Positions 53,191-64,000 of a stretch of 64,000 nt of DNA are shown here, piece by piece (the first letter of the stretch is position 1; every line of letters begins with the position of its first letter). The translations under genes and the position numbers were made by a program. The stretch is from Lotus japonicus (taxonomy: Eukaryota; Streptophyta; Magnoliopsida; Fabales; Fabaceae). Under the pieces are notes generated by a model, which saw only the letters and a list, made by a program, of their open reading frames with translations, had not been told where the DNA came from and made no database searches. Location: NCBI RefSeq assembly GCF_012489685.1, contig NC_080046.1, positions 188,501 to 252,500 of the forward strand, given 5' to 3'.

Positions 53191-54401
53191 TGTAAGATCA
53201 AGTTTTGATCGAGTAGTACAACTCTATGTTTTGATGATTACAAGTTAACATTTGAGTATGAACAATTATGGTACTCTAACGTGTTTTTCTGAGTGTGCAA
53301 TTTACAGGCTCTGACCTCAATTCAATCTCACACAAATCAGAAGCACTGTGCATAAAGAGTGACCCAAGCAACGCTTTCGCAACATCTATGTTCACTGTGA
53401 ACAGTAGAAATACTTCAGAAGATCTGAAGTTATACAAGCTCTGATGTGGACTCAGTCACTAGAAGTTCTGAAGATCCAGAAGTTCTGACAACCAAGAAAC
53501 TCTGAAGGTTCAGATGTTCTGATGGTGTAGAAGACTCTGAAGATCCAGAAGCTGAATAGTGGAAACTCTGATGTCCAGAAGCAAAAAACTCTGAAGACCA
53601 TGTACTTCCCTCTGAGTTCAGAATCAGAAGATACAACGGTCAGAGGATCTGTACTTTCCCTCTGACTCTGATCAACTGGCTTCACAAGTTCCAACATGAA
53701 GCATTCCCCTGATCAGAAGTCTCCTAGGTTTAAAGGTCAAGTCACTATCCAAGTACAAAAGCATATATACTATCCTGACGACCTACCTAACGTTCTCAGC
53801 CACAGCAGAAGCTGGAATTTCCAGAACTGCCCTCCAACGGTAGCATTTCCATGCAGCGTTCAAACCCTAATCCTTGGAGTATAAATAGAGGCTGAAGTTT
53901 GAAAGATGCGGTTGGAAGAATTACACACGCGCAAGCTATATTCAAAAATCTTCAAGCATTCTTTCATCTGAATTCATTGTGTTTACTATTAGCTTTTCAG
54001 AAGCAAATCTCTTGTAAACATTCTTTGTTAAACAATTTGTTTAGTTACCTTTAGGAGATCAAGGTTGATCGGATCCTAGAGAAGACTAAGAGAGTGAATC
54101 TTAGTGTGAGCTAAGTCAGTGTAATTGTTAGTCACTTGTAGGTTTCAAGTGCAGTTGTAACACTTTACCTGATTAGTGGATTGCCTTCATTCTAAGAAGG
54201 AAGAAATCACCTTGACGGGTGGACTGGATTAGCTTGAGGGATTTATCAAGTGAACCAGGATAAAAATCCTTGTGTGCTTTTCTATCTCTTATCTTTAGCA
54301 CTTAAGTCTCGAAAGATTTGTTAAAATCTTTAAGGTGGAAGTTTTTATTTGAAAACGTTATTCAAACCCCCCCCCCCTTTCTACCGTTTTTCATACCTTC
54401 A
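53191..54401 (+). repeat. 5' LTR of SIRE element H
   Basis: It is 1211 bp from TGTAAGATCAAG to CATACCTTCA. A TATA box TATAAATAGA lies at 53880-53889. A run of about 11 C near 54367 is longer than in the 3' LTR (about 6-7). Confidence 0.96.
53880..53889 (+). promoter_or_regulatory. LTR TATA box of element H
   Basis: TATAAATAGA is conserved in position in all SIRE LTRs of the window and would direct the genomic RNA. The R region presumably starts 25-35 bp downstream. Confidence 0.65.
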
Positions 54402-54403
54402 AT

Positions 54404-54415
54404 TGGTATCAGAGC
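54404..54415 (+). other. Primer-binding site of element H
   Basis: TGGTATCAGAGC lies 2 nt after the 5' LTR and is complementary to initiator tRNA-Met, as in element B. Confidence 0.92.
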
Positions 54416-54473
54416 GCAAGTTCTGATTACCACAACTAACAGTGTTCAGTGATCCGGGCCGGTGTGAAAAACA

Positions 54474-56381
54474 ATGGCTACCACCAGTGAAACTCAAAGA
54501 GATGGTTACAATGCAAAGCCTCCCATGTTCGACGCTCAAAGATTCGAATATTGGAAAGATAGACTTGAAAGTTTCTTTCTAGGTTTTGATGCAGATCTCT
54601 GGGATATTATTTTGGATGGCTATGAGCATCCAACTGATGAAGAAGGCAAGAAGATCCCAAGGTCAGAGATGACTGCAGATCAAAAGAAGCTTTACTCACA
54701 ACATCACAAAGCTAGAGCAATTCTTCTAAGTGCTATTTCTTATGAAGAGTACCAGAAGATTACAGATCATGAATATGCAAAAGGCATTTTTGAATCTCTG
54801 AAGATGTCTCATGAAGGAAAAAAGAAAGTCAAAGAGTCAAAGGCATTGTCTTTGATCCAAAAGTATGAATCCTTCGTAATGGAGCCAAACGAGTCCATTG
54901 AAGAAATGTTTTCCAGATTTCAGTTGCTGGTAGCTGGAATACGACCCCTCAACAAGAGCTACACAACTAAAGATCATGTCATAAGGGTCATCAGATGTCT
55001 TCCTGAAAGCTGGATGCCCTTGGTGACTTCAATAGAGCTCACAAGAGATGTTGAGCGTATGAGCTTAGAAGAACTCATCAGCATACTGAAGTGCCATGAG
55101 CTGAAGCGCTCAGAGATGCAAGATCTGAGGAAGAAGTCAATAGCCTTAAAATCCAAATCTGAGAAGGCTAAAGCAGAGAAGTCAAAAGCTCTTCAAGCTG
55201 AAGAAGAAGAATCTGAAGAAGCATCAGAAGATTCTGATGAAGATGAGCTGACTCTGATCTCTAAAAGACTCAACCGAATCTGGAAGCACAGGCAGAGCAA
55301 GTACAAAGGCTCTGGAAAGGCCAAAGGAAAGTCTGAATCCTTAAGTCAGAAGAATTCCTCACTTAAGGAAGTCACTTGCTTTGAGTGCAAAGAATCTGGG
55401 CACTACAAAAGTGACTGTCCAGAATTGAAGAAGGACAAGAAGCCAAAGAAGCACTTCAAGACCAAGAAAAGTCTGATGGTGACTTTTGATGAATCAGAGT
55501 CAGAGGATGTTGACTCTGATGGTGAACTCCAAGGACTCATGGCTATTGTCAAAGACAAAGGAGCAGAGTCAAAGGAAGCCGTTGACTCTGACTCAGAATC
55601 AGAAGGAGATCCTAATTCAGACGATGAAAATGAGGTATTCGCTTCTTTCTCTACCTCTGAACTGAAACATGCCTTGTCTGATATTATGGATAAGTATAAC
55701 TCTTTATTGTCTAAGCACAAGAAGCTGAAAAAGAACTTATCTGCTGTTTGTAAAACTCCTTCTGAACATGAGAAAATCATATCTGATTTGAAAAATGATA
55801 ACCATGTTTTAGTTAATTCTAACTCTGTGCTTAAGAATCAAATTGCTAAGTTAGAAGAAGTTATTGCCTGCGATGCCTCTGATAGTAAGCATGAATCTAA
55901 GTATGAAAAATCTTTTCAAAGATTTCTGGCTAAAAGCGTAGATAGAAGCTTAATGGCTTCATTGATCTATGGCGTGAGAAGAAATGGATTGCGTGGCATT
56001 GGCTATTCTAAACCAATTAGAAATGAGCCTTCTGTTCCCAAAGCTAAATCCTTATATGAATGCTTTGTTCCCTCTGGTACCATATTGCCTGATCCTGTAC
56101 CTGCTGAAGTTGCTAAACCTCCTCTTAAAAAGGGATCTTTCTCTATGTCTAAATATCATGCAAAAATTCCTTTACAATATCATGTTGAGAAACCCAAGGT
56201 GATCAGAACCTCTGGGGTAACTAACAAGAGAGGACCCAGAAAGTGGGTACCTAAGGATAAGATTATCTATGTTGCAGATATCCTTGATAGCTCCACTGAA
56301 ACACCAGTCATGGTATCTGGACAGTGGATGCTCGTGTCACATGACGGGAGAAAGGCGTATGTTCCAAGAGCTAAAACTTAA
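54474..56381 (+). CDS. gag: Gag of SIRE element H, 635 aa
   Basis: It starts [17 protein letters not shown] 58 nt after the PBS and is colinear with the gag of B. The UBN2-type core is at about 20-235 and the zinc knuckle [14 protein letters not shown] at about 303-316. An acidic stretch, a coiled coil and a long C-terminal extension follow. There are no stops. The last 113 nt overlap the pol frame (+1). Confidence 0.94.
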   Translation: MATTSETQRDGYNAKPPMFDAQRFEYWKDRLESFFLGFDADLWDIILDGYEHPTDEEGKKIPRSEMTADQKKLYSQHHKARAILLSAISYEEYQKITDHEYAKGIFESLKMSHEGKKKVKESKALSLIQKYESFVMEPNESIEEMFSRFQLLVAGIRPLNKSYTTKDHVIRVIRCLPESWMPLVTSIELTRDVERMSLEELISILKCHELKRSEMQDLRKKSIALKSKSEKAKAEKSKALQAEEEESEEASEDSDEDELTLISKRLNRIWKHRQSKYKGSGKAKGKSESLSQKNSSLKEVTCFECKESGHYKSDCPELKKDKKPKKHFKTKKSLMVTFDESESEDVDSDGELQGLMAIVKDKGAESKEAVDSDSESEGDPNSDDENEVFASFSTSELKHALSDIMDKYNSLLSKHKKLKKNLSAVCKTPSEHEKIISDLKNDNHVLVNSNSVLKNQIAKLEEVIACDASDSKHESKYEKSFQRFLAKSVDRSLMASLIYGVRRNGLRGIGYSKPIRNEPSVPKAKSLYECFVPSGTILPDPVPAEVAKPPLKKGSFSMSKYHAKIPLQYHVEKPKVIRTSGVTNKRGPRKWVPKDKIIYVADILDSSTETPVMVSGQWMLVSHDGRKAYVPRAKT

Positions 56382-59358
56382 GCCTGAAGGTGAAGTTGGC
56401 TTTGGTGGCAACGAAAAGGGTAAAATTGTTGGTACTGGTACTATTTGTGTAGATAGTAGTCCATGCATTGATAATGTGTTATTGGTAGACGGCTTAACTC
56501 ATAACTTATTGTCTATAAGTCAATTAGCTGACAAGGGTTATGATGTTATTTTTAATCAAAAGTCATGCCGGGCTGTAAGTCAGATCGATGGCTCTGTTCT
56601 GTTTAACAGCAAGAGAAAGAACAACATATATAAGATCAGATTATCTGAGTTGGAGGCTCAGAATGTGAAGTGCCTTCTGTCTGTTAATGAAGAGCAATGG
56701 GTATGGCATAGAAGGTTAGGGCATGCCAGTATGAGAAAGATTTCTCAACTGAGCAAGCTAAACCTTGTCAGGGGCTTGCCCACTCTGAAGTTCGCTTCAG
56801 ACGCTCTTTGTGAAGCATGTCAGAAAGGCAAATTCGCAAAAGTCCTTTTCAAGGCAAAGAATGTTGTCTCAACCTCAAGGCCGTTGGAACTTCTGCATAT
56901 CGACCTTTTTCCAGTGAAAACTGAGTCTATAGGTGGCAAGAGATATGGGATGGTCATTGTTGACGACTATAGCCGCTGGACATGGGTAAAGTTTCTAACC
57001 CGCAATGATGACTCTCATGCTGTGTTCTCTACCTTCATAGCCCAAGTGCAAAACGAGAAGGCTTGTAAGATTGTGCGTGTCAGAAGTGACCATGGTGGAG
57101 AGTTTGAGAATGACAAGTTTGAGAGTCTGTTTGATTCCTATGGAATTGCACATGATTTCTCTTGTCCCAGAACTCCTCAACAGAATGGTGTTGTTGAGAG
57201 GAAGAACAGAACTCTTCAGGAGATGGCTAGAACCATGCTCCAAGAAACTGGCATGGCTAAGCACTTTTGGGTAGAGGCAGTAAACACAGCGTGTTACATT
57301 CAGAACAGAATCTCAGTGAGACCAATTCTGAATAAGACTCCCTATGAATTGTGGAAGAACATAAAACCCAACATTTCTTACTTTCATCCTTTTGGTTGTG
57401 TTTATTATGTTCTTAATACTAAGGATAGATTGCATAAATTTGATGCTAAGTCTTCTAAATGTCTATTACTTGGTTATTCTGAGAGATCTAAAGGCTTTAG
57501 ATTTTATAATACTGATGCTAAGACTATTGAAGAATCTATTCATGTTAGATTTGACGATAAGCTTAACTCTGACCAGTCAAAGCTAGTTGAGAAATTTGCA
57601 GATTTAAGTATAAATGTTTCTGACAAAGGCAAAGCTCCAGAGGAAACTGAGCCAGAGGAAGATGAACCAGAAGAAGAAGTTGGTCCCTCTGATTCACAAA
57701 CTCTGAAGAAGAGCAGAATCACTGCAGCTCATCCTAAGGAATTGATTCTGGGCAACAAAGACGAACCAGTCAGAACCAGATCAGCCTTCAGACCCTCTGA
57801 AGAGACCTTGCTTAGTCTGAAAGGATTGGTGTCCTTAATTGAACCCAAGTCAATTGATGAAGCTCTTCAGGACAAGGACTGGATTCTGGCCCTGGAAGAA
57901 GAATTGAATCAATTCTCCAAGAACGATGTTTGGAGCTTAGTGAAGAAGCCTGAGAGTGTCCATGTAATTGGAACAAAATGGGTGTTCATAAACAAGTTGA
58001 ATGAGAAAGGAGATGTAGTCAGAAACAAGGCAAGGCTAGTTGCTCAAGGCTACAGCCAGCAGGAAGGAATAAACTACACAGAAACATTTGCTCCAGTAGC
58101 AAGACTAGAAGCAATCAAACTGTTGATCTCATTCTCAGTAAATCACAACATAATTCTACATCAGATGGATGTTAAGAGTGCCTTCCTAAATGGATACATA
58201 TCAGAGGAAGTCTACGTTCATCAACCCCCAGGTTTTGAGGATGAGAAGAACCCAGATCATGTGTTCAAATTGAAGAAATCACTCTATGGTCTGAAGCAAG
58301 CTCCCAGAGCATGGTATGAGAGACTCAGCTCATTCCTTCTGGAGAATAAGTTTGTAAGGGGTAAAGTAGATACAACTCTCTTTTGCAAAACTTACAAAGA
58401 TGATATCTTAATTGTGCAAATTTATGTTGATGATATTATATTTGGTTCTGCTAATCAATCTTTATGCAAAGAATTTTCTGAGATGATGCAGGCTGAATTT
58501 GAGATGAGTATGATGGGAGAACTTAAGTACTTTCTGGGAATACAAGTTGATCAAACACCAGAAGGAACATATATCCATCAGAGCAAGTACACTAAAGAAC
58601 TTCTGAAGAAGTTCAATATGCTGGATTCCACAGTGGCCAAGACTCCAATGCATCCTACATGCATTCTGGAGAAAGAAGATGCAAGTGGTAAAGTTTGTCA
58701 GAAGCTCTATCGTGGTATGATAGGTTCACTTCTATACTTAACTGCATCTAGGCCAGATATATTGTTTAGTGTTCATTTATGTGCTCGTTTCCAATCAGAT
58801 CCAAGGGAAACCCACTTAACTGCGGTTAAGAGGATCCTAAGGTATCTGAAAGGTACCACTAACCTTGGCTTGATGTATAAGAAAACATCAGAGTATAAGC
58901 TTTCAGGGTATTGTGATGCTGATTATGCTGGAGATAGAACAGAGAGAAAAAGCACTTCTGGAAATTGTCAATTTCTGGGAAGCAACTTAGTCTCATGGGC
59001 AAGCAAGAGGCAATCAACCATTGCACTATCAACTGCAGAGGCAGAATATATCTCAGCAGCTATATGCAGCACTCAGATGCTCTGGATGAAACATAAGCTG
59101 GAGGATTATCAAATCCTAGAGAGCAATATCCCAATCTATTGTGATAACACTACTGCAATTATCATTTTATTAGATTCACGAGCAAAGCACATTGAGGTAA
59201 AGTATCATTTTATTAGAGATTATGTACAGAAGGGCGTACTTCTTCTGAAGTTTGTTGATACTGACCATCAATGAGCATATATCTTTACAAAGCCCTTAGC
59301 AAAGGATAGATTTCATTTCATTCTGAAAAATCTGAATATGGACTTTTGTCCAGCATGA
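56269..59358 (+). pseudogene. pol: Copia Pol of element H, premature stop near the end
   Basis: It begins with a true ATG (56269) inside gag, with protease DSG at residue 18. Integrase, RT (YVDD) and most of RNase H are present in one frame. Three defects are visible compared with B. One residue is missing in the LHIDLF motif of integrase. A few codons are lost and altered near 59160 in RNase H. A Trp codon is replaced by TGA at 59272-59274, with the original end at about 59356-59358 still readable in frame. Function is therefore doubtful, despite the young LTRs. Confidence 0.9.
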
Positions 59359-59650
59359 AGATGGATCAGAACCTCTGACTATGATACTTCTTCATCAGAA
59401 GATGTCTAGTCCAGAAGGTAACTCTATCAGAGTTTATGTACCCATTGGTGCTGACTCTGAAGCTGAGACAGTAAACGTGTGTCTGTATCTCTGATACATA
59501 GTTCCTTGTGCCCGTGCTGACAAGTCTGTTGTTGATGTGCTTCTCTCCTGCGTGTGTTAGGTGTATTTACTGTTACTATCATGTCTTTAATTTTTAACCG
59601 TTGATTTTAAATTGCTTTTTGAATCAACAACGGTTATTTGTCAAAACCCA

Positions 59651-59875
59651 CTATACACACACGATCTCAAGCTGGCTGAGTTCTTGCACTTCCTCCACGA
59701 AGGCAAGAAATTCCTTCAAGTCGTTCTTAAGCTCTGGACGAAGGTCCTCCTCTAGTAGTGTCCTCGTTAGCTCTGGAATGGTCGTTGTACCCTCTGGATG
59801 CCTTATGTTCAGGAACAAGTCCTCTTCAAAGGCTTTCCTTCTGAGCTCTTCAAGTGCTACCATGTATGATGCCAT
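59651..59875 (-). pseudogene. Truncated antisense accessory ORF of element H
   Basis: The first 70 or so codons of the 130-codon antisense ORF (start MASYMVALEELRRKAFEED at 59875) are intact up to VQELSQLE. They are then joined to the sequence that normally lies upstream of the third ORF (CACTATACACACACGATCTC). The deletion thus removed the third ORF and the last 60 codons of this ORF. A TATA-like TTATTTAAAG is on the minus strand near 59925-59934. Confidence 0.85.
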
Positions 59876-60662
59876 TTTTTTATGGTATTAATTAAGTTGT
59901 GAAGCTTACCCTCCTCTAACCCGCTTTAAATAAGCTTCCTTCGCTTCTTGGAAGTTATTGCTCCTGCAGTTTCTCGAGGTTAAGTCCTTGGTAACTGAAG
60001 TTCTCTTTACTCCCGTGGCCGGTGGTAAACGTTCTTCTCCTGCATTAACTCTTTTCTTAATTCGCGTAACTTTCATTCTTACCGCGTTTAATTTCTCCAT
60101 CTGTTCACTCAGACCTTCTCTGAGGGGGAGTACCTTGTACTTCAAGCTGAGTTTTTCACACCCCATAGTTTTTGCTTATGACAAAAAGGGGGAGTGCACC
60201 TAGTTTTTGATGAGTAGTGTGATTTTTTTTTTTGGAGAATTTAAGAGTTCCACTGTTATGACCATAGATGTGTCAATGGGCAAATACAAGGAATACATTT
60301 CACTTCTTCTGAAGTGATTATATTTGACTCTGATTATATTTGACTCTGATACCACTTAACGTTGACTCTGAATACTTCTGCGCTCTGATTATTCTATTTC
60401 ATCTATGTCATGCGCCTTCACTCTGAACTCTTACTTTAATTAGCTCAGAATCTAGACACTTCTAACGTTTTCATTAAGTCTTAGATTCAGGGGGAGCTAT
60501 GCTCAGAATCAAGCTGTGACTTGGATTCAGAATGAGCAAGATAAACTATTCACATCAGGATAAGTCTTATTCTATATCTCTAAACTCTGAGTGAATTCAG
60601 TTTATTGTTTAAGAATTGTTCATCAAAATACTTAGTTTTGTCATCATCAAAAAGGGGGAGAT
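59876..60662 (+). other. 3' noncoding region of element H with polypurine tracts
   Basis: AAAAAGGGGGAGAT directly precedes the 3' LTR (about 60648-60662). GAGGGGGAGTACC (about 60121), AAAAAGGGGGAG (about 60184) and CAGGGGGAGC (about 60487) are further purine tracts in the same order as in A and G. No gene is seen here other than the antisense promoter region. Confidence 0.7.
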
Positions 60663-61869
60663 TGTAAGATCAAGTTTTGATCGAGTAGTACAACTCTATG
60701 TTTTGATGATTACAAGTTAACATTTGAGTATGAGCAATTATGGTACTCTAACGTGTTTTTCTGAGTGTGCTATTTACAGGCTCTGACCTCAATTCAATCT
60801 CACACAAATCAGAAGCACTGTGCATAAAGAGTGACCCAAGCAACGCTTTCGCAACATCTATGTTCACTGTGAACAGTAGAAATACTTCAGAAGATCTGAA
60901 GTTATACAAGCTCTAATGTGGACTCAGTCACTAGAAGTTCTGAAGATCCAGAAGTTCTGACAACCAAGAAACACTGAAGGTTCAGATGTTCTGATGGTGT
61001 AGAAGACTCTGAAGATCCAGAAGCTGAATAGTGGAAACTCTGATGTCCAGAAGCAAGAAACTCTGAAGACCATGTACTTCCCTCTGAGTTCAGAATCAGA
61101 AGACACAACGGTCAGAGGATCTGTGCTTTCCCTCTGACTCTGATCAACTGGCTTCACAAGTTCCAACATGAAGCATTCCCCTGATCAGAAGTCTCCTAGG
61201 TTTAAAGGTCAAGTCACTATCCAAGTACAAAAGCATATGTACTATCCTGACGACCTACCTAACGTTCTCAGCCACAGCAGAAGCTGGAATTTCCAGAACT
61301 GCCCTCCAACGGTAGCATTTCCATGCAGCGTTCAAACCCTAATCCTTGGAGTATAAATAGAGGCTGAAGTTTGAAAGATGCGGTTGGAAGAATTACACAC
61401 GCACAAGCTATATTCAAAAATCTTCAAGCATTCTTTCATCTGAATTCATTGTGTTTACTATTAGCTTTTCAGAAGCAAATCTCTTGTAAACATTCTTTGT
61501 TAAACAGTTTGTTTAGTTACCTTTAGGAGATCAAGGTTGATCGGATCCTAGAGAAGACTAAGAGAGTGAATCTTAGTGTGAGCTAAGTCAGTGTAATTGT
61601 TAGTCACTTGTAGGTTTCAAGTGCAGTTGTAACACTTTACCTGATTAGTGGATTGCCTTCATTCTAAGAAGGAAGAAATCACCTTGACGGGTGGACTGGA
61701 TTAGCTTGAGGGATTTATCAAGTGAACCAGGATAAAAATCCTTGTGTGCTTTTCTATCTCTTATTTTTAGCACTTAAGTCTCGAAAGATTTGTTAAAATC
61801 TTTAAGGTGGAAGTTTTTATTTGAAAACGTTATTCAAACCCCCCCTTTCTACCGTTTTTCATACCTTCA
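60663..61869 (+). repeat. 3' LTR of SIRE element H
   Basis: It is 1207 bp and near-identical to 53191-54401. It is followed by the TSD TCGTC and the resumption of the third ORF of element G. Confidence 0.96.
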
Positions 61870-62870
61870 TCGTCCACATCTATCTGCTTGAGACCACAGA
61901 GGGTAATCATTCAGAGGCACCCTTCTTTGTCTTACTTCATCAGAAGTATCTTCATGAGCAGGGGCAACCTTTTTCTTGATCAATCCCATCTTCTTCAAAG
62001 ATGTGGATGTGAAGACATCACTAACAATTGTCGGTAGATCCTCTGTGCATCCTGCCTTGATCAGATCTTCTATGAATTTGCTCTCAATGAAGAGGTCTGA
62101 AAGCAGTCTCCCAAAAGGGATGTATTTGATAGAAGTCTTGATGAACGCAGTGGTTCTGGATTTCTTGGTACTCTTTCAGGTAAGAGAATAGGAAGAAAGG
62201 AAGGCAGATCTTCCTATGATCCTGAATGAAGAACAACATCGCCTTCTGACAGAAGTTGATGTAATCAGGAGAGCTTCCCTTTGGTCTCTGGTTGATGCAG
62301 TGAAGCAGAATCTTGTGCCAGATCCTTAGCTTGGGATGAAGATCCACCACTTTGTAGTCACTTTTGCCAGGTTTGTAGTTGGTGTAAAGAGCCTTGTTGG
62401 TTTCTTCCTTTGTTCTGGGTTTCAACTTCGATTCCGTCAGTTGGAATCTATACCCAGTTCCAGTGTGTGCACCCAGAAGATGTTAATAGACTTCTCAGTG
62501 ATGATTATCCTTCTACCAGCTATGTAAGAAACCACTTGTGTGTCATCACAGTCGGCATGTTTCCAGAACTCCTTGACCAATTTGTCATAGATTGGACCTC
62601 GAAGCCTGTTGAAGTATTCTTCCCAGCCTTGAACATGAACTTCAGGACGAAGATCATACCCAGGTCGAATCTCCATTCAGCAAGCACCTGGAGTTCTTCC
62701 GGAGCAAAAACACAGTGAACGACACAACCCCGTTCTGCAATTGGAATCATCTTCTCTTGAGCTTGACCTTGACTTTGAGTTTCAGGACCCGATTGACTTG
62801 TAGCTTGGCCTACTACCATAGTAGGAAATCTGGTTGCATCTACAGTTTCACGTCTGTTGGGTCTAACCAT

Positions 62871-63306
62871 CTTGAAGGCGGTTGAAGGTTTTGGGTAGAA
62901 AGGAAAATGATGAATATAGAGAGAGAGAGAGATCGTGGGGATAAGGATTTGAAAAACTGAAGTGAGAGAAGGTAAAACCGTAAGTGTAGAAGAACGTGTG
63001 TGTATAGTGGGTTTTTGAAAATAACCGTTGTTGATCAAAAAGCAAATTAAAATCAACGGTTAAAAATTAAAGACATCATAGTAACAGTTAATACACATAT
63101 CACACGCAGGAGAGAAGCACATCAACACTCATTACGACAGACTGTCAGCACGGGCACAAGGAACTATGTATCAGAGATACTGACACACGTTTACTGTCTC
63201 AGCTTCAGAGTCAGCACCAATGGGTACTTAAACTCTGATAGAGTTACCTTCTGAACTAGACATCTTCTGATAAAGAATTATCATAGTCAGAGGTTCTGAT
63301 CCATCT
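62871..63306 (-). other. Spacer between pol and third ORF in element G
   Basis: It is homologous to the spacers of A and B, with CA-rich and TCAGA-rich parts. No gene is seen. Confidence 0.55.
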
Positions 63307-64000
63307 TCATGCTGGACAAAAGTCCATATTCAGATTTTTCAGAATGAAATTAAATCTATCCTCTGCTAAGGGCTTTGTAAAGATATCTGCCCATTGATGG
63401 TCAGTATCAACAAACTTCAGAAGAAGTACGCCCTTCTGTACATAATCTCTAATAAAATGATACTTTACCTCAATGTGCTTTGCCCTTGAATGTAAGATAG
63501 GATTCTTACTCAATGAAATTGCAGCAGTGTTATATCAATAGATTGGGATATTGCTCTCAAGGATTTGATAATCCTCCAGCTGATGTTTCATCCAGAGCAT
63601 CTGAGTGCTGCATATTGCTGCTGAGATATATTCTGCCTCTGCAGTAGATAGTGCAATGGTTGATTGCCTCTTGCTTGCCCATGAGACTAAGTTGCTTCCC
63701 AGAAATTGACAATTTCCAGAAGTGCTTTTTCTCTCTGTTCTATCTCCAGCATAATCAGCATCACAATAACCTTAAAGCTTATACTCTGATGTTTTCTTAT
63801 ACATCAAGCCAAGGTTAGTGGTACCTTTCAGATATCTTAGGATCCTCTTAACAGCAGTTAAGTGGGTTTCCCTTGAATCTGATTGGAAACGAGCACATAA
63901 ATGAACACTAAACAATATATCTGGCCTAGATGCAGTTAAGTATAGAAGTGATCCTATCATACCACGATAGAGCTTCTGACAAACTTTACCACGTGCATCT
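63307..64000 (-). pseudogene. C-terminal part of pol of element G, runs off the window
   Basis: The RNase H region is recognisable: [34 protein letters not shown] and the final DFCPA before the stop at 63307. Upstream there is a small rearrangement at about 63530 (TTATATCAATAG where B has TTATCACAATAG) and a stop at 63772. The RT part lies beyond position 64000. Confidence 0.88.

Larger units (their letters stand above)
53191..61869 (+). mobile_element. Full-length young SIRE element H with TSD TCGTC
   Basis: TCGTC at 53186-53190 and 61870-61874 flanks a complete element: 5' LTR, PBS, gag, pol, truncated antisense ORF, polypurine tract and 3' LTR. By eye the two LTRs differ at about 11 positions plus a C-run length change in about 1.2 kb, near 99% identity. 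The third ORF is missing because of an internal deletion. It is inserted within the third ORF of element G, in the opposite orientation. Confidence 0.97.
50086..62870 (-). pseudogene. SIRE third ORF of element G, split by two insertions
   Basis: The pieces are 61870-62870 (N-terminal, start MVRPNRRETVDATRF at 62870), 52594-53190 (basic clusters and Ser/Pro-rich part) and 50086-51149 (Pro-rich part and C-terminal helix ending RRSDKP at 50086). Between them lie element H and solo LTR I. Frameshifts occur near 62660 (with a short deletion), 62470 and 62170. A deletion near 50385 removes part of the coiled coil. The sequence is clearly homologous to the A and B proteins but more diverged. Confidence 0.85.
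47498..64000 (-). mobile_element. SIRE element G, decayed, extends beyond the window
   Basis: On the minus strand, from the right edge: the pol end, the third ORF in pieces, the antisense ORF and the 3' LTR. It is interrupted by solo LTR I (51150-52588) and by full SIRE element H (53191-61869). The 3' LTR lacks its outer 24 bp or so, where it abuts element E. It is the most diverged SIRE copy here. Confidence 0.9.

Noticed and set aside
1..64000. tRNA, rRNA or other RNA genes
   Set aside because: Only primer-binding sites complementary to tRNA 3' ends were found; no cloverleaf or rRNA segment was recognised.

Overview
This window is plant nuclear DNA made almost entirely of nested LTR retrotransposons, and I see no ordinary host gene. 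The Sirevirus-type (SIRE/Maximus) Ty1/copia family with a large third ORF, together with Athila-, Tat- and chromovirus-type Ty3/gypsy elements and an En/Spm (CACTA) remnant, suggests a dicot, most likely a legume. The species cannot be named from this. Retrotransposon ends were called from LTR pairs, primer-binding sites (PBS), polypurine tracts (PPT) and 5-bp target-site duplications (TSD) read directly from the sequence.

Layout. 1-2386: the 3' end of a chromovirus (pol tail and LTR), followed by a second chromovirus-type LTR fragment carrying a short tandem repeat. 2387-21890: two minus-strand SIRE elements, A (2387-12390) and B (12491-21890), joined across a 100-N assembly gap. 21891-24055: the 3' part and LTR of an Athila-like element (L), plus strand. 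24056-26065: a CACTA transposon remnant with three transposase exons. 26066-39974: an internally deleted chromovirus (C, TSD CATTA), into which a non-autonomous Athila-like element (D, 30780-37108, TSD GTGAC) is nested. 39995-47497: a decayed Tat-lineage gypsy element (E), interrupted by a solo LTR (F, 43604-44918, TSD GGATC). 47498-64000: a decayed minus-strand SIRE element (G) that runs off the window, interrupted by a solo LTR (I, 51150-52588, TSD ATGGG) and by a full-length plus-strand SIRE element (H, 53191-61869, TSD TCGTC). H has nearly identical LTRs and is the youngest insertion.

How the genes work together. The SIRE elements encode Gag (zinc knuckle) and Pol (protease, integrase, RT, RNase H) in overlapping frames. 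A long third ORF with a plant-transposon-type N-terminal domain, basic clusters, a Pro/Ser-rich middle and a C-terminal coiled coil follows them. Between that ORF and the 3' LTR lies a 130-codon gene on the opposite strand with its own TATA box and AATAAA signal. It is intact in two diverged copies and truncated in a third. The Tat element E independently carries an antisense, intron-containing ORF in the equivalent place. These antisense accessory genes are the most interesting feature here. Most other coding regions are broken; element B has the best-preserved gag and pol.
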